The position numbers were made by a program, and so were the translations under genes. The notes under the pieces were generated by a model that worked only from the letters and a program-made list of their open reading frames with translations, did not search any database and had not been told where the DNA came from. Positions 1 to 9,645 of a stretch of DNA of 64,000 bases are shown piece after piece; position 1 is the stretch's first letter; each line of letters starts with the position of its first letter. Source of the stretch: Halopelagius fulvigenes (GTDB lineage: Archaea; Halobacteriota; Halobacteria; Halobacteriales; Haloferacaceae); assembly GCF_042662625.1 (NCBI RefSeq), contig NZ_JBHSXH010000015.1:806001-870000 (forward strand), in the 5' to 3' direction.

Positions 1-14
1 GACTGAGCGGAGCG
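1..14. repeat. Core of the haloarchaeal GAGCGGAGCG repeat
   Basis: The first 14 bases, GACTGAGCGGAGCG, are identical to the loop of a hairpin at 28651-28664. They lie just beyond the stop codon of the beta-propeller gene, so a copy may extend off the left edge. The complete element cannot be seen from this side. Confidence 0.45.
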
Positions 15-15
15 T

Positions 16-1334
16 TCACTCGAACGCGACGAGGCTCCCGAGCGTCGTGGCGGCGTAGACGCGCCCTCCCGCCAGGACGACGGCGGTCACGTCGCCCTCG
101 ACGGTTCTCCGCCACCGCGTCTCGCCCGTCGCCGCGTCGAGGGCGCGGACCGGGTTCGCCGACGCCTCGGAGTACCCCGCCACGAGGCAGATGTCGCCCG
201 CGACGGCGACGGACCCGCCGAACTCGTCGGTGATATCGATATCGTCGCGTTCCCACGCCGTCTCGCCGGTGGCCGTCTCGACGGCTTCGACGGTTCCCTC
301 GCCGGCGACGGCGCCGAACCGGACCGAGACGGCGAGCGATTCCGCCTCGGAGACGGCGAGTCCGACGACGGACCCGTTCGCCGACGACGTCCACCCGCCC
401 TCGCCGTCGACGTCGAAGGCCGACAGGCTGTGGGTTCGGTCCGTCTCGGTCGTGAGGCCCCCGTCGCCGACCAGGACTCGACCGTCCGTGACGACCGGCC
501 ACGTCCCCGGCCCCGGCGAGCCTCGTTCCCACGCCGGCGACGGCCCGCCGCCGAACGGTGCGCCGAGCGGAGAGGGGCGCGAGAGGGCGTACGTCGGCCC
601 CGGAGAGCAGACGTAGATGCGCCGTCGGCCGCGGCGGGGAAGAACCCGCCCGCGCCCCCGCGCCCGAACGTCCAACGGTGCGCCCCGCCGCCGGCGTCGC
701 CGAGGTTCCCTCGGCGGCCCGACGGACGTCGTCCGTCGGCGTTGTCAGGCGAAACCTGACTGCTTGCCGAACCGGGTTCGGCAACGTCGAAGGCGGCGAC
801 GCCGCTGTGGGTGCCGCACAGCACTCCGTCGTCGGTCGGAAGCAGGCCGTACACGCGGGTGGTGTTGCCCTCGGGGAGGCCGGGGTGGCGCGTCTCCCAG
901 CGCAGGCTCCCCTCGGTGTCGAACGCCCGAACCGCGGTACCGTCGGCGGTGTAGAGGGCGTCCTCGCCCACCGCCGCGACGCGGGTGATTCCGTCGGCGG
1001 GCGTCTGCCCCGCGCCGGCGGTCGTTCGTCTCGTCTCTCCCGTTTCCGGGTCGAGGAGCGTCGTCTCGGTCGGTCGGACCGCGTAGACGTTCCCGCGGGC
1101 GACGAGTATCGACTCAACGCGCCCGTCGGGACCGAACGACCGTGTCCACGCGACGGCGGGGTTCGTCGGGGGCGTCGCGCCGGGCGCGTACGCCGCGTTT
1201 CGGGCGTCGCGGCGGGCGGTTCGCCACTCGCCGGGCGGCGTCGCCGGAGCGTCGAAGGCTCGGCCGACACAGCCCGCTAGCGCGCCGATGCAGAGTGCGC
1301 CGCCGGCGCGGAGTACGTCGCGTCTGGAGGGCAT
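16..1334 (-). pseudogene. PQQ-type beta-propeller Tat lipoprotein, frameshifted
   Basis: The N-terminus has a twin-arginine motif (SRRDVLRAGG) and a lipobox ending LAGC with Cys22, so the product would be exported by Tat and lipid-anchored outside the membrane. The rest has WD/PQQ-like blades, with repeated patterns such as LDPETGETR, FDTEGSLRWE and LDAATGETRWRR. The reading frame breaks near 610-640: the upstream frame runs to about FFPAAADG, and the blades resume in another frame at IYVCSPGPTY and continue to the stop at 16. One missing base would restore a protein of about 440 residues. The ATG at 1334 is preferred to the GTG three bases upstream. It is a pseudogene, a sequencing error or, less likely, a recoded gene. 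Confidence 0.75.
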
Positions 1335-1427
1335 CACGTCAGTCTGCCGGACGGTTCGGCATCAGTCTTCCCGTCTCCACCCGGGGTACGAGGGGTTCTT
1401 TTACCCCGCGCGGCGAACCGCACGACC

Positions 1428-2582
1428 ATGCTCGAAGGCGTCAACGTCGCGTTGGGGGTGTCCGGAAGCATCGCCGCGGTGAAGGTGGTCGAACTGGCCC
1501 ACGAACTGCGGCGGCGGGGGGCGTCCGTCCGGGGCGTGATGACCGAGAGCGCGCAGGGAATCGTCCACCCGTGGGCCGTCGAGTTCGCCACCGACGACGA
1601 CGTGGTCACCGAACTCACCGGCCGCGTCGAACACGTCGAACTCTGCGGGCGCGAGGGGTGGGCGGACGTCCTCTTGCTCGCCCCGGCGACGGCGAACACC
1701 GTCGGCAAGATAGCCGCCGCGGTGGACGACACGCCCGTGACGACGTGCGCGACGACGGCCCTCGGCGCGGGCGTCCCCGTCGTCGTCGCGCCCGCGATGC
1801 ACGAACCGATGTACGACCACCCCGGCGTCCTGCAGGCCATCGGTCGCGTGGAGTCGTGGGGCGTCGAGTTCGTGGACCCGAGAATCGAGGAGGGGAAGGC
1901 GAAGATAGCCGCCGAGGAGGCCATCGTCACCGGCGTCGCCCGCGCGACGACCGAACAGAGTCTCGACGGGAAAGACGTCGTCGTCACCTCCGGCGCGACG
2001 TCCGAACCCATCGACCCGGTTCGCATCCTGACGAACCGCGCCTCGGGTCGGACCGGACGGGCCGTCGCGCGCGCCTGCGCCGTCCGCGGCGCGGACGTGA
2101 CGCTGGTCCACGACGGCGGCGACGTCCACTACGCCGAAACCGTCTCCGTCGAGACGAGCGCCGAGATGCTGGACGCGGTTCTGGACGCCTCGGAGGGCGC
2201 GGACGCCCTCGTCTCGGCGGCGGCCATCTCCGATTACACCGTCGAGGCGTCCGAGGAGAAACTCCGCTCCGGCGAACCGCGGACGCTCGAACTCGAACCG
2301 ACGCCGAAACTCATCGACGCGGTGCGGGAGGAACACCCCGAGATGGCCATCGTCGGCTTCAAGGCCGAAACGTCGGGCGACGACGAGTCGATGGTCGAGG
2401 CGGCGCGCCGGACGGCCGACCGGGCGGGCCTCTCGTTCGTCGTCGCCAACGACGCCGGCGTGATGGGGAAAGAGGAGACGCGGACGCTGTTCGTCCGGCC
2501 CGACTCGGCGACGGAGTTCGTCGGGTCGAAGGACGAACTCGGCGCGCGCGTCGCCGAGGAACTGGCCGGCGAACTGGTGTGA
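1428..2582 (+). CDS. coaBC: Phosphopantothenoylcysteine decarboxylase/synthase CoaBC
   Basis: This is the bifunctional coenzyme A enzyme: the CoaC part decarboxylates phosphopantothenoylcysteine with FMN, and the CoaB part joins cysteine to phosphopantothenate using CTP. The flavoprotein motif GSIAA is at residues 13-17, the substrate-clamp motif PAMHEPMY at 122-129, and the CoaB motif PIDPVRILTNRASG at 194-207. The length, 384 residues, is usual for Dfp proteins. The gene stands alone between a convergent antiporter operon and the divergent lipoprotein remnant. The identification is secure from the motifs. Confidence 0.95.
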   Translation: MLEGVNVALGVSGSIAAVKVVELAHELRRRGASVRGVMTESAQGIVHPWAVEFATDDDVVTELTGRVEHVELCGREGWADVLLLAPATANTVGKIAAAVDDTPVTTCATTALGAGVPVVVAPAMHEPMYDHPGVLQAIGRVESWGVEFVDPRIEEGKAKIAAEEAIVTGVARATTEQSLDGKDVVVTSGATSEPIDPVRILTNRASGRTGRAVARACAVRGADVTLVHDGGDVHYAETVSVETSAEMLDAVLDASEGADALVSAAAISDYTVEASEEKLRSGEPRTLELEPTPKLIDAVREEHPEMAIVGFKAETSGDDESMVEAARRTADRAGLSFVVANDAGVMGKEETRTLFVRPDSATEFVGSKDELGARVAEELAGELV

Positions 2583-2610
2583 GTCGTCGAAAGAGAGTTT
2601 CCGGGGCCGT

Positions 2611-4398
2611 TCAGCCGAGGAGTCCGACTAACGCCGCGGCCAACACCAACACGACGAGCAGGATGCTCGTGGCGATGGTCGCCCGGAGGGACCCGGGGCC
2701 GATGTCGTCCGCGCCGTCGCGGGAGAACGCCGAGGCGGTGCGCCGAAGCGCCGGGTACGGGTTCGACACCGCGCCGGCGACGGCGTACGACCCGCCGGCG
2801 ACGACGCGGTCCACGGCGGCGAACAGGTCGGTGACGCCGCGGACGAGCGTCCGCGTCGTGTAGAACGCCGCGGGGTTCAGAAGCGAGTCCACGTCCGGCA
2901 CCGCGCCGCCTATCTTCGAGAGCGGCTTCTTCAGCACGGCGAACCCGACGACGCCGAGGAGGGCGAGGACGAGTCCCTCGCCGATGTGACTCGTCGTGAA
3001 CGGGTGCGCGTCGTGGGCGTCGCCCGGGAGAATCCCGAACAGCAGGTCTGGGAAGAGGCCGAACAGGACGCAGAGCCCCGCCACGCCGAGCATGGCGACT
3101 ACCTGCCCGTTCGCGGCGCGTTCGACCGACGGCCACGAGCGGTCGGCGTCGCGGAAGAACGCGTAGTAGCCGAACTTGATGAACGACATGAACGTGCCGA
3201 CGCCCGCGGCCAGGAGGATGTAGTAGACGCCGTCCAGATGCTCGTGGTGCGCGGCGGCGGTTATCATCCCCTTGCTGACGAAGCCGTTGAAGCCGGGGAA
3301 GCCGCTGATGGAGAGGGCGGCGATAGTGAACGCCAGCGCCGTCAGCGGAAGCGCCCCGCGGAGGTTGCCGAGGTACTTCAGGTTCTCCTCGTCGACGCGT
3401 CCGACGACGACGCCCGCCGTCATGAACAGAAGCGCCTTGTAGAGGATGTGGTTGAACACGTGGGCGAACGCGCCGGCGGTGGCGAGTGCGGTGCCGATGC
3501 CGACGCCGGCGACCATGTACCCCACCTGCGACTGGATGTGGTACGCGAGGAGTCGCCGCATGTCGTTCTGAAGCAGGGCGTAGACGACGCCGACCATCGC
3601 CATCGCCGCGCCCATGTAGGCGATGAGGAGGTGGCCGTCGGGGAACGCCCGCGCCATCCCGTAGACGCCCGTCTTCGTCGTGTAGACGGAGAGGAAGACG
3701 CTGGCCGCGATGTGCGGCCGCGGGTAGGTGTCGGGGAGCCATGCGTGCAGGCCGACGAAGCCCACGTTGACGCCGATACCCACCGCCGCGAGTGCGGCGG
3801 GGATGCCGGGGACGATGCCCTCCGCCGCCGAGAAGAGGAACGATCCGACTTCGACGTACTGCCAGACGATGGCGGCCATAAACAGGCTGCCGCCGAGGGC
3901 GTGGTAGATGGCGTAGCGGAAGCCCGCGCGGACGGCTTCGCCGCCGTAGTCCCACACCAACAGGGTGCTGGTGACGGCCATCAGTTCCCAGAAGAAGATG
4001 AGCGTCAGCCAGTCGCCCGCGAACACCGCGCCGAGACTCGTGCCGACGTAGCCGAGGGCGTACGCAGTCTGCCGATTACTCGCCGCCGAAGAGTACGAGT
4101 AGAGGACGGCGGCGCAGGCGATGAGGCCGAAGATGATGCCCATCAGGCGGGAGAAGGCGTCCACGTTGAACAGCACGGCGTCGAAGCCGAGGAATGTCAC
4201 CGGCAGGTACGTCCCCGCCGGGACGAGGTACGACCAGACGGCGACGCCGCCGGTGGCGAGGACGCCGAGTCCGTGGCCGAGTCGCCGCGGGAGCAGGGGC
4301 ATCAGGAGCGCGACGGCCAGCACGACGAACGCGGGCGGAATCAGCGTCAACAGGGGCGAGGACACCGTCGTGGACGCCGATGCGGACTCGACCAGCAT
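2611..4398 (-). CDS. Mrp/Mnh antiporter D-type (proton-conducting) subunit, third copy
   Basis: This 595-residue membrane protein of the NuoL/M/N-MrpA/D superfamily has about 14 hydrophobic segments. It carries the family's charged residues in membrane segments, for example WELMAVTSTLLVW, the HAWLPDTYPRP motif and a Lys-containing segment at FNHILYKALLFM. It should move protons or Na+ as part of the Mrp complex. The ATG at 4398 is chosen because it overlaps the upstream TGA by one base; a longer frame upstream is Arg-rich shadow sequence. It is the last gene of the operon. Which D-type subunit transports which ion cannot be told. Confidence 0.88.
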   Translation of the reverse strand: MLVESASASTTVSSPLLTLIPPAFVVLAVALLMPLLPRRLGHGLGVLATGGVAVWSYLVPAGTYLPVTFLGFDAVLFNVDAFSRLMGIIFGLIACAAVLYSYSSAASNRQTAYALGYVGTSLGAVFAGDWLTLIFFWELMAVTSTLLVWDYGGEAVRAGFRYAIYHALGGSLFMAAIVWQYVEVGSFLFSAAEGIVPGIPAALAAVGIGVNVGFVGLHAWLPDTYPRPHIAASVFLSVYTTKTGVYGMARAFPDGHLLIAYMGAAMAMVGVVYALLQNDMRRLLAYHIQSQVGYMVAGVGIGTALATAGAFAHVFNHILYKALLFMTAGVVVGRVDEENLKYLGNLRGALPLTALAFTIAALSISGFPGFNGFVSKGMITAAAHHEHLDGVYYILLAAGVGTFMSFIKFGYYAFFRDADRSWPSVERAANGQVVAMLGVAGLCVLFGLFPDLLFGILPGDAHDAHPFTTSHIGEGLVLALLGVVGFAVLKKPLSKIGGAVPDVDSLLNPAAFYTTRTLVRGVTDLFAAVDRVVAGGSYAVAGAVSNPYPALRRTASAFSRDGADDIGPGSLRATIATSILLVVLVLAAALVGLLG

Positions 4399-6161
4399 CA
4401 GAACGCCACCCCCGTCGCACCCGCGACGACTCGCTCGATGAGCGCGAGGAACACCATCGCGTACGGTGCGATGCCGAGCGCAATCGCGCCCGCCGCGGCG
4501 GTGGTTATCGGCCCGAGCATGAACCACGTGCTCTCTTTCCCGAGGGCGCGGCGCTCCCACCCGTCGGACGGCGGGCCGCCGTGGTGGTCGTCGTCGTGCG
4601 CGCCGTGGGCCTCCTCGGTCGCTCCTTGGCCGTGAGCCTCCTCGGCGTCGTCGCGGACGTGGTCGCTCGGGTAGCGGTCCACGGCGTACGCCGTCTCGTC
4701 GTCGGCGTCTTCCGCACCCTTCGACTTTCCGCCGTCGGAGCGGGGTTTCCCGCCGTCAGCCTTCGCCGCCGACGGCGAACCCACGCGGGACCGCCCGCCG
4801 AACGGCGACTCTATTACGGGCTTGGCGTCGGCGTCGTCGGGCGTCTGGAAGAACGCCTGGTAGACGATGGGCCAGAAGTACGCGATGTTCAGCAGGCCCG
4901 ACAGCAGGAGGACGAACGCGAACACGACGTATCCGGCGTCGATGCTCCCGATGAGGAGGTACCACTTGCTGACGAACCCCGAGACCAGCGGCAGGCCGGC
5001 CATCCCGAGGCTGGCCACCGCGAAGGCGGCCATCGTCACCGGCATGCGCCGTCCGATGCCCGCCATGTCGCTGATGTCGTCGGTGTGCGTCTCGACGTGA
5101 ATCGCGCCCGCGCAGAAGAACAGGGTGAGTTTCATGAACGCGTGGGCGGGGATGTGGAGCAGTCCGCCGACCAGCGCCGCCGGCGAGAGCAGTCCCAACC
5201 CGAGGACGATGTACGATAGTTGGCTCACCGTCGAGTACGCGAGGCGGCGCTTCAGGTTGTCCTGCCGGAGCGCCATGATGCTCGCGGTCAGGATGGTGAA
5301 CGCGGCGACGGCGGCGAGGGGGAGGCCGACGCCGAGGTCCGACACCGTCTGCGGGCCGTACACGTCGAGGACGACCCGAGAGATGCCGAAGACGCCGCTC
5401 TTCACGACGGCCACCGCGTGGAGCAGGCCGGAGACGGGCGTGGGCGCGACCATCGCGTCCGGGAGCCACGAGTGGACCGGCATGAGCGCGGCTTTCACGC
5501 CGAACCCGGCCGTCAGAAGCGCGAACGCGGTGCGGGCGACCACCGGGTCGGCGTTCGCGAGCGCGGCGATACCGCCCGACGCGAAGTTCACCGTGCCGGT
5601 GGACCAGAAGATAAGCGCCGTCCCCGCGAGGACGGCGACGCCGCCGCCGAACGTGTACAGGAGGTACTTCCGGCCGGCGCGGCGCGCCTCCTCGGTCTGG
5701 TCGTGGGTGACGAGCGGGTACGTCGCCACCGTCAGGAGTTCGTAGAACACGTAGAGGACGATGAGGTTCGACGCGAACGCGATGCCGACGGCGGCGCTGA
5801 CGCTGCCGGCGAACGCGGCGAAGTAGCGCGTCTGGGCGTGTTCGTCCAGTCCGCGCATGTACCCGACGCTGTAGAAGCTGGTGACGATCCAGAGGAAGCT
5901 CGCCAACAGGGCGAAGACGGTTCCCAGCGGGTCCGCCCGGAGGACGAACTCCACGCCGGGGACGAACGTCCCGAGGTCGGTGACGTACACCGTGCCGTCG
6001 AGGACGCCCGGGACCATGCTGGCGACGAGGGCGAACGTCGAGAGCGCCGAGACGACGGTGAAGCCCTCGCGGACGTTCGGTCTGCGGCGCGATGCGACGA
6101 TTGCGACGATGCCGAGGGCGGCGGCCAACACCGCGGCCATCGGTCTCAGTGAGTCAGTCAT
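4398..6161 (-). CDS. Mrp/Mnh antiporter D-type subunit with hydrophilic insertion, second copy
   Basis: This 587-residue proton-channel subunit of the NuoL/MrpA-D superfamily carries the motifs FYELLTVATYPLV, HSWLPDAMVAPTPVSGLLHA and HIPAHAFMKLTLFF. Between the last two membrane segments there is an unusual hydrophilic stretch of roughly 90 residues, rich in Asp, His, Gly and Lys (about 440-535), before membrane helices resume at STWFMLGPITT. It overlaps the upstream D gene by 4 nt (ATGA) and the downstream gene by 1 nt, so translation is probably coupled. Confidence 0.88.
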   Translation of the reverse strand: MTDSLRPMAAVLAAALGIVAIVASRRRPNVREGFTVVSALSTFALVASMVPGVLDGTVYVTDLGTFVPGVEFVLRADPLGTVFALLASFLWIVTSFYSVGYMRGLDEHAQTRYFAAFAGSVSAAVGIAFASNLIVLYVFYELLTVATYPLVTHDQTEEARRAGRKYLLYTFGGGVAVLAGTALIFWSTGTVNFASGGIAALANADPVVARTAFALLTAGFGVKAALMPVHSWLPDAMVAPTPVSGLLHAVAVVKSGVFGISRVVLDVYGPQTVSDLGVGLPLAAVAAFTILTASIMALRQDNLKRRLAYSTVSQLSYIVLGLGLLSPAALVGGLLHIPAHAFMKLTLFFCAGAIHVETHTDDISDMAGIGRRMPVTMAAFAVASLGMAGLPLVSGFVSKWYLLIGSIDAGYVVFAFVLLLSGLLNIAYFWPIVYQAFFQTPDDADAKPVIESPFGGRSRVGSPSAAKADGGKPRSDGGKSKGAEDADDETAYAVDRYPSDHVRDDAEEAHGQGATEEAHGAHDDDHHGGPPSDGWERRALGKESTWFMLGPITTAAAGAIALGIAPYAMVFLALIERVVAGATGVAF

Positions 6162-7654
6162 GCGAAGTACACCTCCAGCACCGGTTCGAAGACTGCTATC
6201 AGGTCAGAGGCGACGACCCCCAGCAGGACGGCGGTGACCGCCGCCGCGACGACGACGACGCGCATGCCGACGGAGACGGGCGGGCGACCGGCGTCTCCGG
6301 CACCCCCGTCCGCGACGGTCCGGGCGTCCGCCCCGTGGTCCGACACGTCGGCGAAGTAGATGCGCTCGATGAACCGCGCGAAGTACGCGAGCGTCAGGAG
6401 CGTGCTCACGACGACGACGGCGGCGACTATCCACTCGCCCGCGGCGACGGCGCCGAGGACGATGTTCCACTTGCCCACGAACCCGACCGCCGGCGGGATG
6501 CCGACCATCGAGAACGCGAGGACGGCGAACGCCGCGCTGGCGACCGGCGCGCGGTCCGCGAGTCCGGCGAAGTCGTCGAGCGTTCGCGCGCCCGTGCCCG
6601 CCGCGATGACGCCCACCGTGAGGAACAGGCCGCCCTTCATGACGGCGTGTCCGACGAGGTGGACGAGCGCGCCGAAGACGGCGGTTTCGTTCGCGATGGC
6701 GACGCCGGCGACGACGAGGCCGAACTGCGACACCGACGAGTACGCGAGCATCCGCTTCGGTTCGGACTGCATCACCGCGAGCGTCGACCCCGCGACGACG
6801 CTGATCGCCGCGAGGGCGACGAGGATGTCACGCGCGGCGGGAACCGCCGCGAAGAACTCCAGCGTGAACACCGCGTAGATGATGCGGAACAGCGCGTACG
6901 CGGCGACGGTGGAGACGAGCGCCGAGATGTACGCGCTGACCGTGTCGGGCGACTCCGCGTACGCCCCCGGCTGCCACGTGTGAAGCGGGAACAGCGCCAC
7001 CTTCACCAACAGCCCGGTCACTATCAGGCCGAACCCGGTCAACACCAGCGGCGACGCGTACCCGACGGTCGGGAGCGTCTCCGCCAAGTCGGCCATGTTC
7101 AGCGTCCCCGTGGCGACGTACAGGTAGCCGACGCCGAGCAGGTACAGCGACGCGCCGATGGTGCCGACGAACAGGTACTTCAGGCTCGCCACCGCCGCCC
7201 GCGCCGACCGATCGCTGGCGACGAGGGCGTACGTCGCGAGCCCCGTGATTTCGATGAAGACGTACAGGTTGAACACGTCGCCGGTGGCGACGACGCCGGA
7301 GACGCCCGCCGTGAGCAACAGCAGTTCGCTGTAGAACGTGTTCGAGCGCGGCCCGGCGCGGCGCGCGTAGGCGACGACGCCGAGGGTCACCGCCGCGATG
7401 AGGACCAGAAGCGTCGCGGAGACGCCGTCCCCGATGAGCTCGATGCCCATCGGCGGCTGGAAGTCACCGACTTCGTAGCTGAACCGCCCGCCCGTCAGGA
7501 CGCGCCGGAGGACGACGAGCGACAGTCCGAGTTGGACGACGGCGGCGACGGCGGCGACGGCCCACCCCGCGCGCTCGAAGAACGTGCCGAGCGCTATCGG
7601 GAACAGCGCCGCGACGATCGGCGCGACGACGAGGAAGACGAGCGCGTCAGTCAT
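6158..7654 (-). CDS. mnhD: Multisubunit Na+/H+ antiporter subunit D
   Basis: A 498-residue membrane protein with about 14 hydrophobic segments. It matches MrpD/MnhD best of the three D-type genes here: VFNLYVFIEITGLATYALVA, FPLHTWQPGAYAESPDTVSAYI and HLVGHAVMKGGLF carry the conserved Glu, His and Lys of this family. It is the ion-translocating core of the Mrp complex in the cytoplasmic membrane. It overlaps mnhC by 8 nt and the next D-type gene by 4 nt. Confidence 0.92.
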   Translation of the reverse strand: MTDALVFLVVAPIVAALFPIALGTFFERAGWAVAAVAAVVQLGLSLVVLRRVLTGGRFSYEVGDFQPPMGIELIGDGVSATLLVLIAAVTLGVVAYARRAGPRSNTFYSELLLLTAGVSGVVATGDVFNLYVFIEITGLATYALVASDRSARAAVASLKYLFVGTIGASLYLLGVGYLYVATGTLNMADLAETLPTVGYASPLVLTGFGLIVTGLLVKVALFPLHTWQPGAYAESPDTVSAYISALVSTVAAYALFRIIYAVFTLEFFAAVPAARDILVALAAISVVAGSTLAVMQSEPKRMLAYSSVSQFGLVVAGVAIANETAVFGALVHLVGHAVMKGGLFLTVGVIAAGTGARTLDDFAGLADRAPVASAAFAVLAFSMVGIPPAVGFVGKWNIVLGAVAAGEWIVAAVVVVSTLLTLAYFARFIERIYFADVSDHGADARTVADGGAGDAGRPPVSVGMRVVVVAAAVTAVLLGVVASDLIAVFEPVLEVYFA

Positions 7655-8018
7655 TCAGCCGCACCTCCTTTATGACCTCTTCGTCCAGCGTCCCGTACTC
7701 CTCGTAGATTCGCACGATGAGCGCGAGCGCGACCGCGGTCAGGCTCACGCCGACGACGATGGCGGTGAGGATGAGGACGTGCGGGAGCGGACTCGCGTAC
7801 GTGCCGTGACCGCCGCCGCCGTGGACGACGGGCGGACTCCCCCCGTCAACGTAGCCCGTCGTCACGAAGAACAGGAAGATGCCGACTTGGAAGATGTTCA
7901 TCCCGATGACCTTCTTCACGAGGTTCGAGCTCTCGATGACGCCGTACAGGCCGATACCGACCAGCGCGACGAACACGAGGTAGTTGTAGTGGGTCGCGAA
8001 GATGTCGAGCACGCTCAC
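7647..8018 (-). CDS. mnhC: Multisubunit Na+/H+ antiporter subunit C
   Basis: A 123-residue NuoK-like protein with three hydrophobic segments. The conserved stretch VKKVIGMNIFQVGIFLFFV is typical of MrpC, and the LILTAIVVGVSLTAVALAL segment is its last helix. A Gly/His-rich loop (VHGGGGHGTY) lies between helices 2 and 3. The gene overlaps mnhB by 4 nt and mnhD by 8 nt, which fixes its place in the co-translated operon. Confidence 0.93.
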   Translation of the reverse strand: MSVLDIFATHYNYLVFVALVGIGLYGVIESSNLVKKVIGMNIFQVGIFLFFVTTGYVDGGSPPVVHGGGGHGTYASPLPHVLILTAIVVGVSLTAVALALIVRIYEEYGTLDEEVIKEVRLND

Positions 8019-8509
8019 GCCCGCTCACCTCCGTCGGCTTCGGCGGCGTCGGCGTCGTCGAACCCGGAGGCGTCGAACCCCGCGGCGAGGCTCAAGAACA
8101 GCGCCACGATGACGCCCGAGACGACGGCCCCGATGCCGAGTTCCACCAGTTCGATGCCGTACTTGACGCCGTGGTGGATACCGTAGGCGGCGTAGTCGAG
8201 GAACGCGCCGCCGGAGAGGACGGCGCCGATGCCGATGAGGGCGAACGCGCCGCCGCCGCCTGCGATGATAGACCGGACGAATCCGTCGCTGAGCCACTCG
8301 CGGGTCGGCTCGATACCGAAGGCGAACGCGAGCATGAGGATTCCGGACGCGACTATCGCGCCGCCCTGGAACCCGCCGCCCGCCGACTCCGCGCCGTGGA
8401 ACATGACGTACAGCCCGAACGTGAAGACGAACGGGACGATGACGCGGACGGTGGTCATGATGACGGTACTCTCGACGTACGTTCGGCGCTGGGAGTCTGC
8501 GTCGCTCAT
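8015..8509 (-). CDS. mnhB: Multisubunit Na+/H+ antiporter subunit B
   Basis: A 164-residue membrane protein of the MnhB family. It has the family pattern VPFVFTFGLYVMFHGAESAGGGFQGG, including the conserved His-Gly and GGGFQGG residues, followed by three more hydrophobic segments. The ATG at 8509 overlaps the TGA of the preceding gene by 4 nt, which decides the start over a much longer Arg-rich open frame. The tail is acidic. Confidence 0.93.
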   Translation of the reverse strand: MSDADSQRRTYVESTVIMTTVRVIVPFVFTFGLYVMFHGAESAGGGFQGGAIVASGILMLAFAFGIEPTREWLSDGFVRSIIAGGGGAFALIGIGAVLSGGAFLDYAAYGIHHGVKYGIELVELGIGAVVSGVIVALFLSLAAGFDASGFDDADAAEADGGERA

Positions 8510-9042
8510 ACGAACGTCTCCTGTCGAAGCACGACGAGAACGGCGACGCCGGCGGCGATGACGACCGTCGCCTCGCCGAGGGTGTCGAACCCGCGGTAGG
8601 CCGCCAACACCGCCGTGACGACGTTCTCGACCCCGGTCTCGGGGTAGGCGTTTTCGAGGTAGTACGCGGTTATCTCGGAGGTGGCGACGGGCGAGTTCGG
8701 GTCGCCGATGCGCGGGAGCGACCCGACCGTACTGAACAGCACAGCCATCAGCGCGGTGACGAGGGCCGCCGAGCGCCATCCGATCGGCTCGAACAGCCTG
8801 TCGCCGCCGGGGCGCACCGTCCGGGCGATGGTGACCAGGAACAGCACCGTCGTAACGCCCGCGCCGACTGCGGCTTCGGTCAGCGCCACGTCCGGCGCGC
8901 TCAGGAGCACCCAGACGATGGCGACGCCGAGGCTGAACCCGGCGAAGACGATGATGGCTCCGAGGACGTCGCGGAGGAACGTCGCCGCCAGCGCGGCCGC
9001 GACGACGAACGTGAGCAGGGCGGCGTAGATGGGAAGCTGCAC
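8506..9042 (-). CDS. DUF4040/MbhD-type antiporter subunit
   Basis: This 178-residue membrane protein resembles the MbhD/MbhE-like part of MrpA (DUF4040). The motif LLSAPDVALTEAAVGAGVTTVLFL is typical of that domain, and a C-terminal part (YRGFDTLGEATVV) resembles MbhE. In this split Mrp type, it stands in for the C-terminal region of the large MrpA subunit. I prefer the GTG at 9042, 2 nt after the mnhG stop and preceded by a GGAGGGG ribosome-binding sequence, to an ATG at 9072 inside mnhG. Confidence 0.85.
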   Translation of the reverse strand: MQLPIYAALLTFVVAAALAATFLRDVLGAIIVFAGFSLGVAIVWVLLSAPDVALTEAAVGAGVTTVLFLVTIARTVRPGGDRLFEPIGWRSAALVTALMAVLFSTVGSLPRIGDPNSPVATSEITAYYLENAYPETGVENVVTAVLAAYRGFDTLGEATVVIAAGVAVLVVLRQETFV

Positions 9043-9044
9043 GG

Positions 9045-9359
9045 TCAGTTCTCCCCCTCCTCGGGCGTCCACGGTTCGATACCTTGGTCGTGGGCCGCCC
9101 GAGCGATGGCGTGGGCGGCCGTCGGGTTCGTGATGAACATGAACAGGAGCAGAAACACCGTCTTGACCGCGGTGAAGTCGGCGCCGAAGACGATCGCGAC
9201 GCCGGCGAGGGTGAGCACCGAGCCGAGCGTGTCGCTCTTCGACGTCGCGTGCGCACGAGTGTAGAGATCCGGCAGTCGGATGATGCCGACGGCGGCGACG
9301 AGGCCGAAGAACAGCCCCGCGGCGACGAACGCCACGACGGCGAAATCGACGAGCGCCAT
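9045..9359 (-). CDS. mnhG: Multisubunit Na+/H+ antiporter subunit G
   Basis: A 104-residue protein with three hydrophobic segments and the MrpG signature IIRLPDLYTRAHATSKSDTLG, then VFLLLFMFITNPTAAHAIARAAH. The ATG at 9359, one base after the mnhF stop, is preferred to a GTG at 9371 inside mnhF. It is a small structural subunit of the antiporter. Confidence 0.92.
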   Translation of the reverse strand: MALVDFAVVAFVAAGLFFGLVAAVGIIRLPDLYTRAHATSKSDTLGSVLTLAGVAIVFGADFTAVKTVFLLLFMFITNPTAAHAIARAAHDQGIEPWTPEEGEN

Positions 9360-9360
9360 C

Positions 9361-9645
9361 TCAGATGACACCCCCGCGTTCGACGGTGAACTTCGAGATG
9401 GCGATGCTCATCAGGAAGTTCAACAGCGCGTAGACGAGCGCGATGTCGAGGTAGCCCGGCCGGTCGAGCGCGGCCGCGACGAGAGCCAACACGACCACCG
9501 TGTTCGTCCCGATACCGTTGACCGCGATGACGCGGTCCTGCATCGTCGGACCGCGGATCACGCGGTAGAGAAGCACCAACGCGAGCACGACGAAGGCGGC
9601 GGCGGCGCCGAGTAACACGGCGTCCACCGGGAGAGACTGCACCAT
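9361..9645 (-). CDS. mnhF: Multisubunit Na+/H+ antiporter subunit F
   Basis: A 94-residue protein with three predicted membrane segments and the MrpF signature YRVIRGPTMQDRVIAVNGIGT, followed by the conserved LDIALVYALLNFL segment with an Asp inside the membrane. The start overlaps the mnhE stop by one base (TAATG). MrpF subunits are needed for complex assembly in studied bacteria. Confidence 0.93.
   Translation of the reverse strand: MVQSLPVDAVLLGAAAAFVVLALVLLYRVIRGPTMQDRVIAVNGIGTNTVVVLALVAAALDRPGYLDIALVYALLNFLMSIAISKFTVERGGVI

Noticed and set aside
1142..2863. 573-codon open frame on the plus strand
   Set aside because: It is a shadow of CoaBC, extremely Arg-rich, with no domain.
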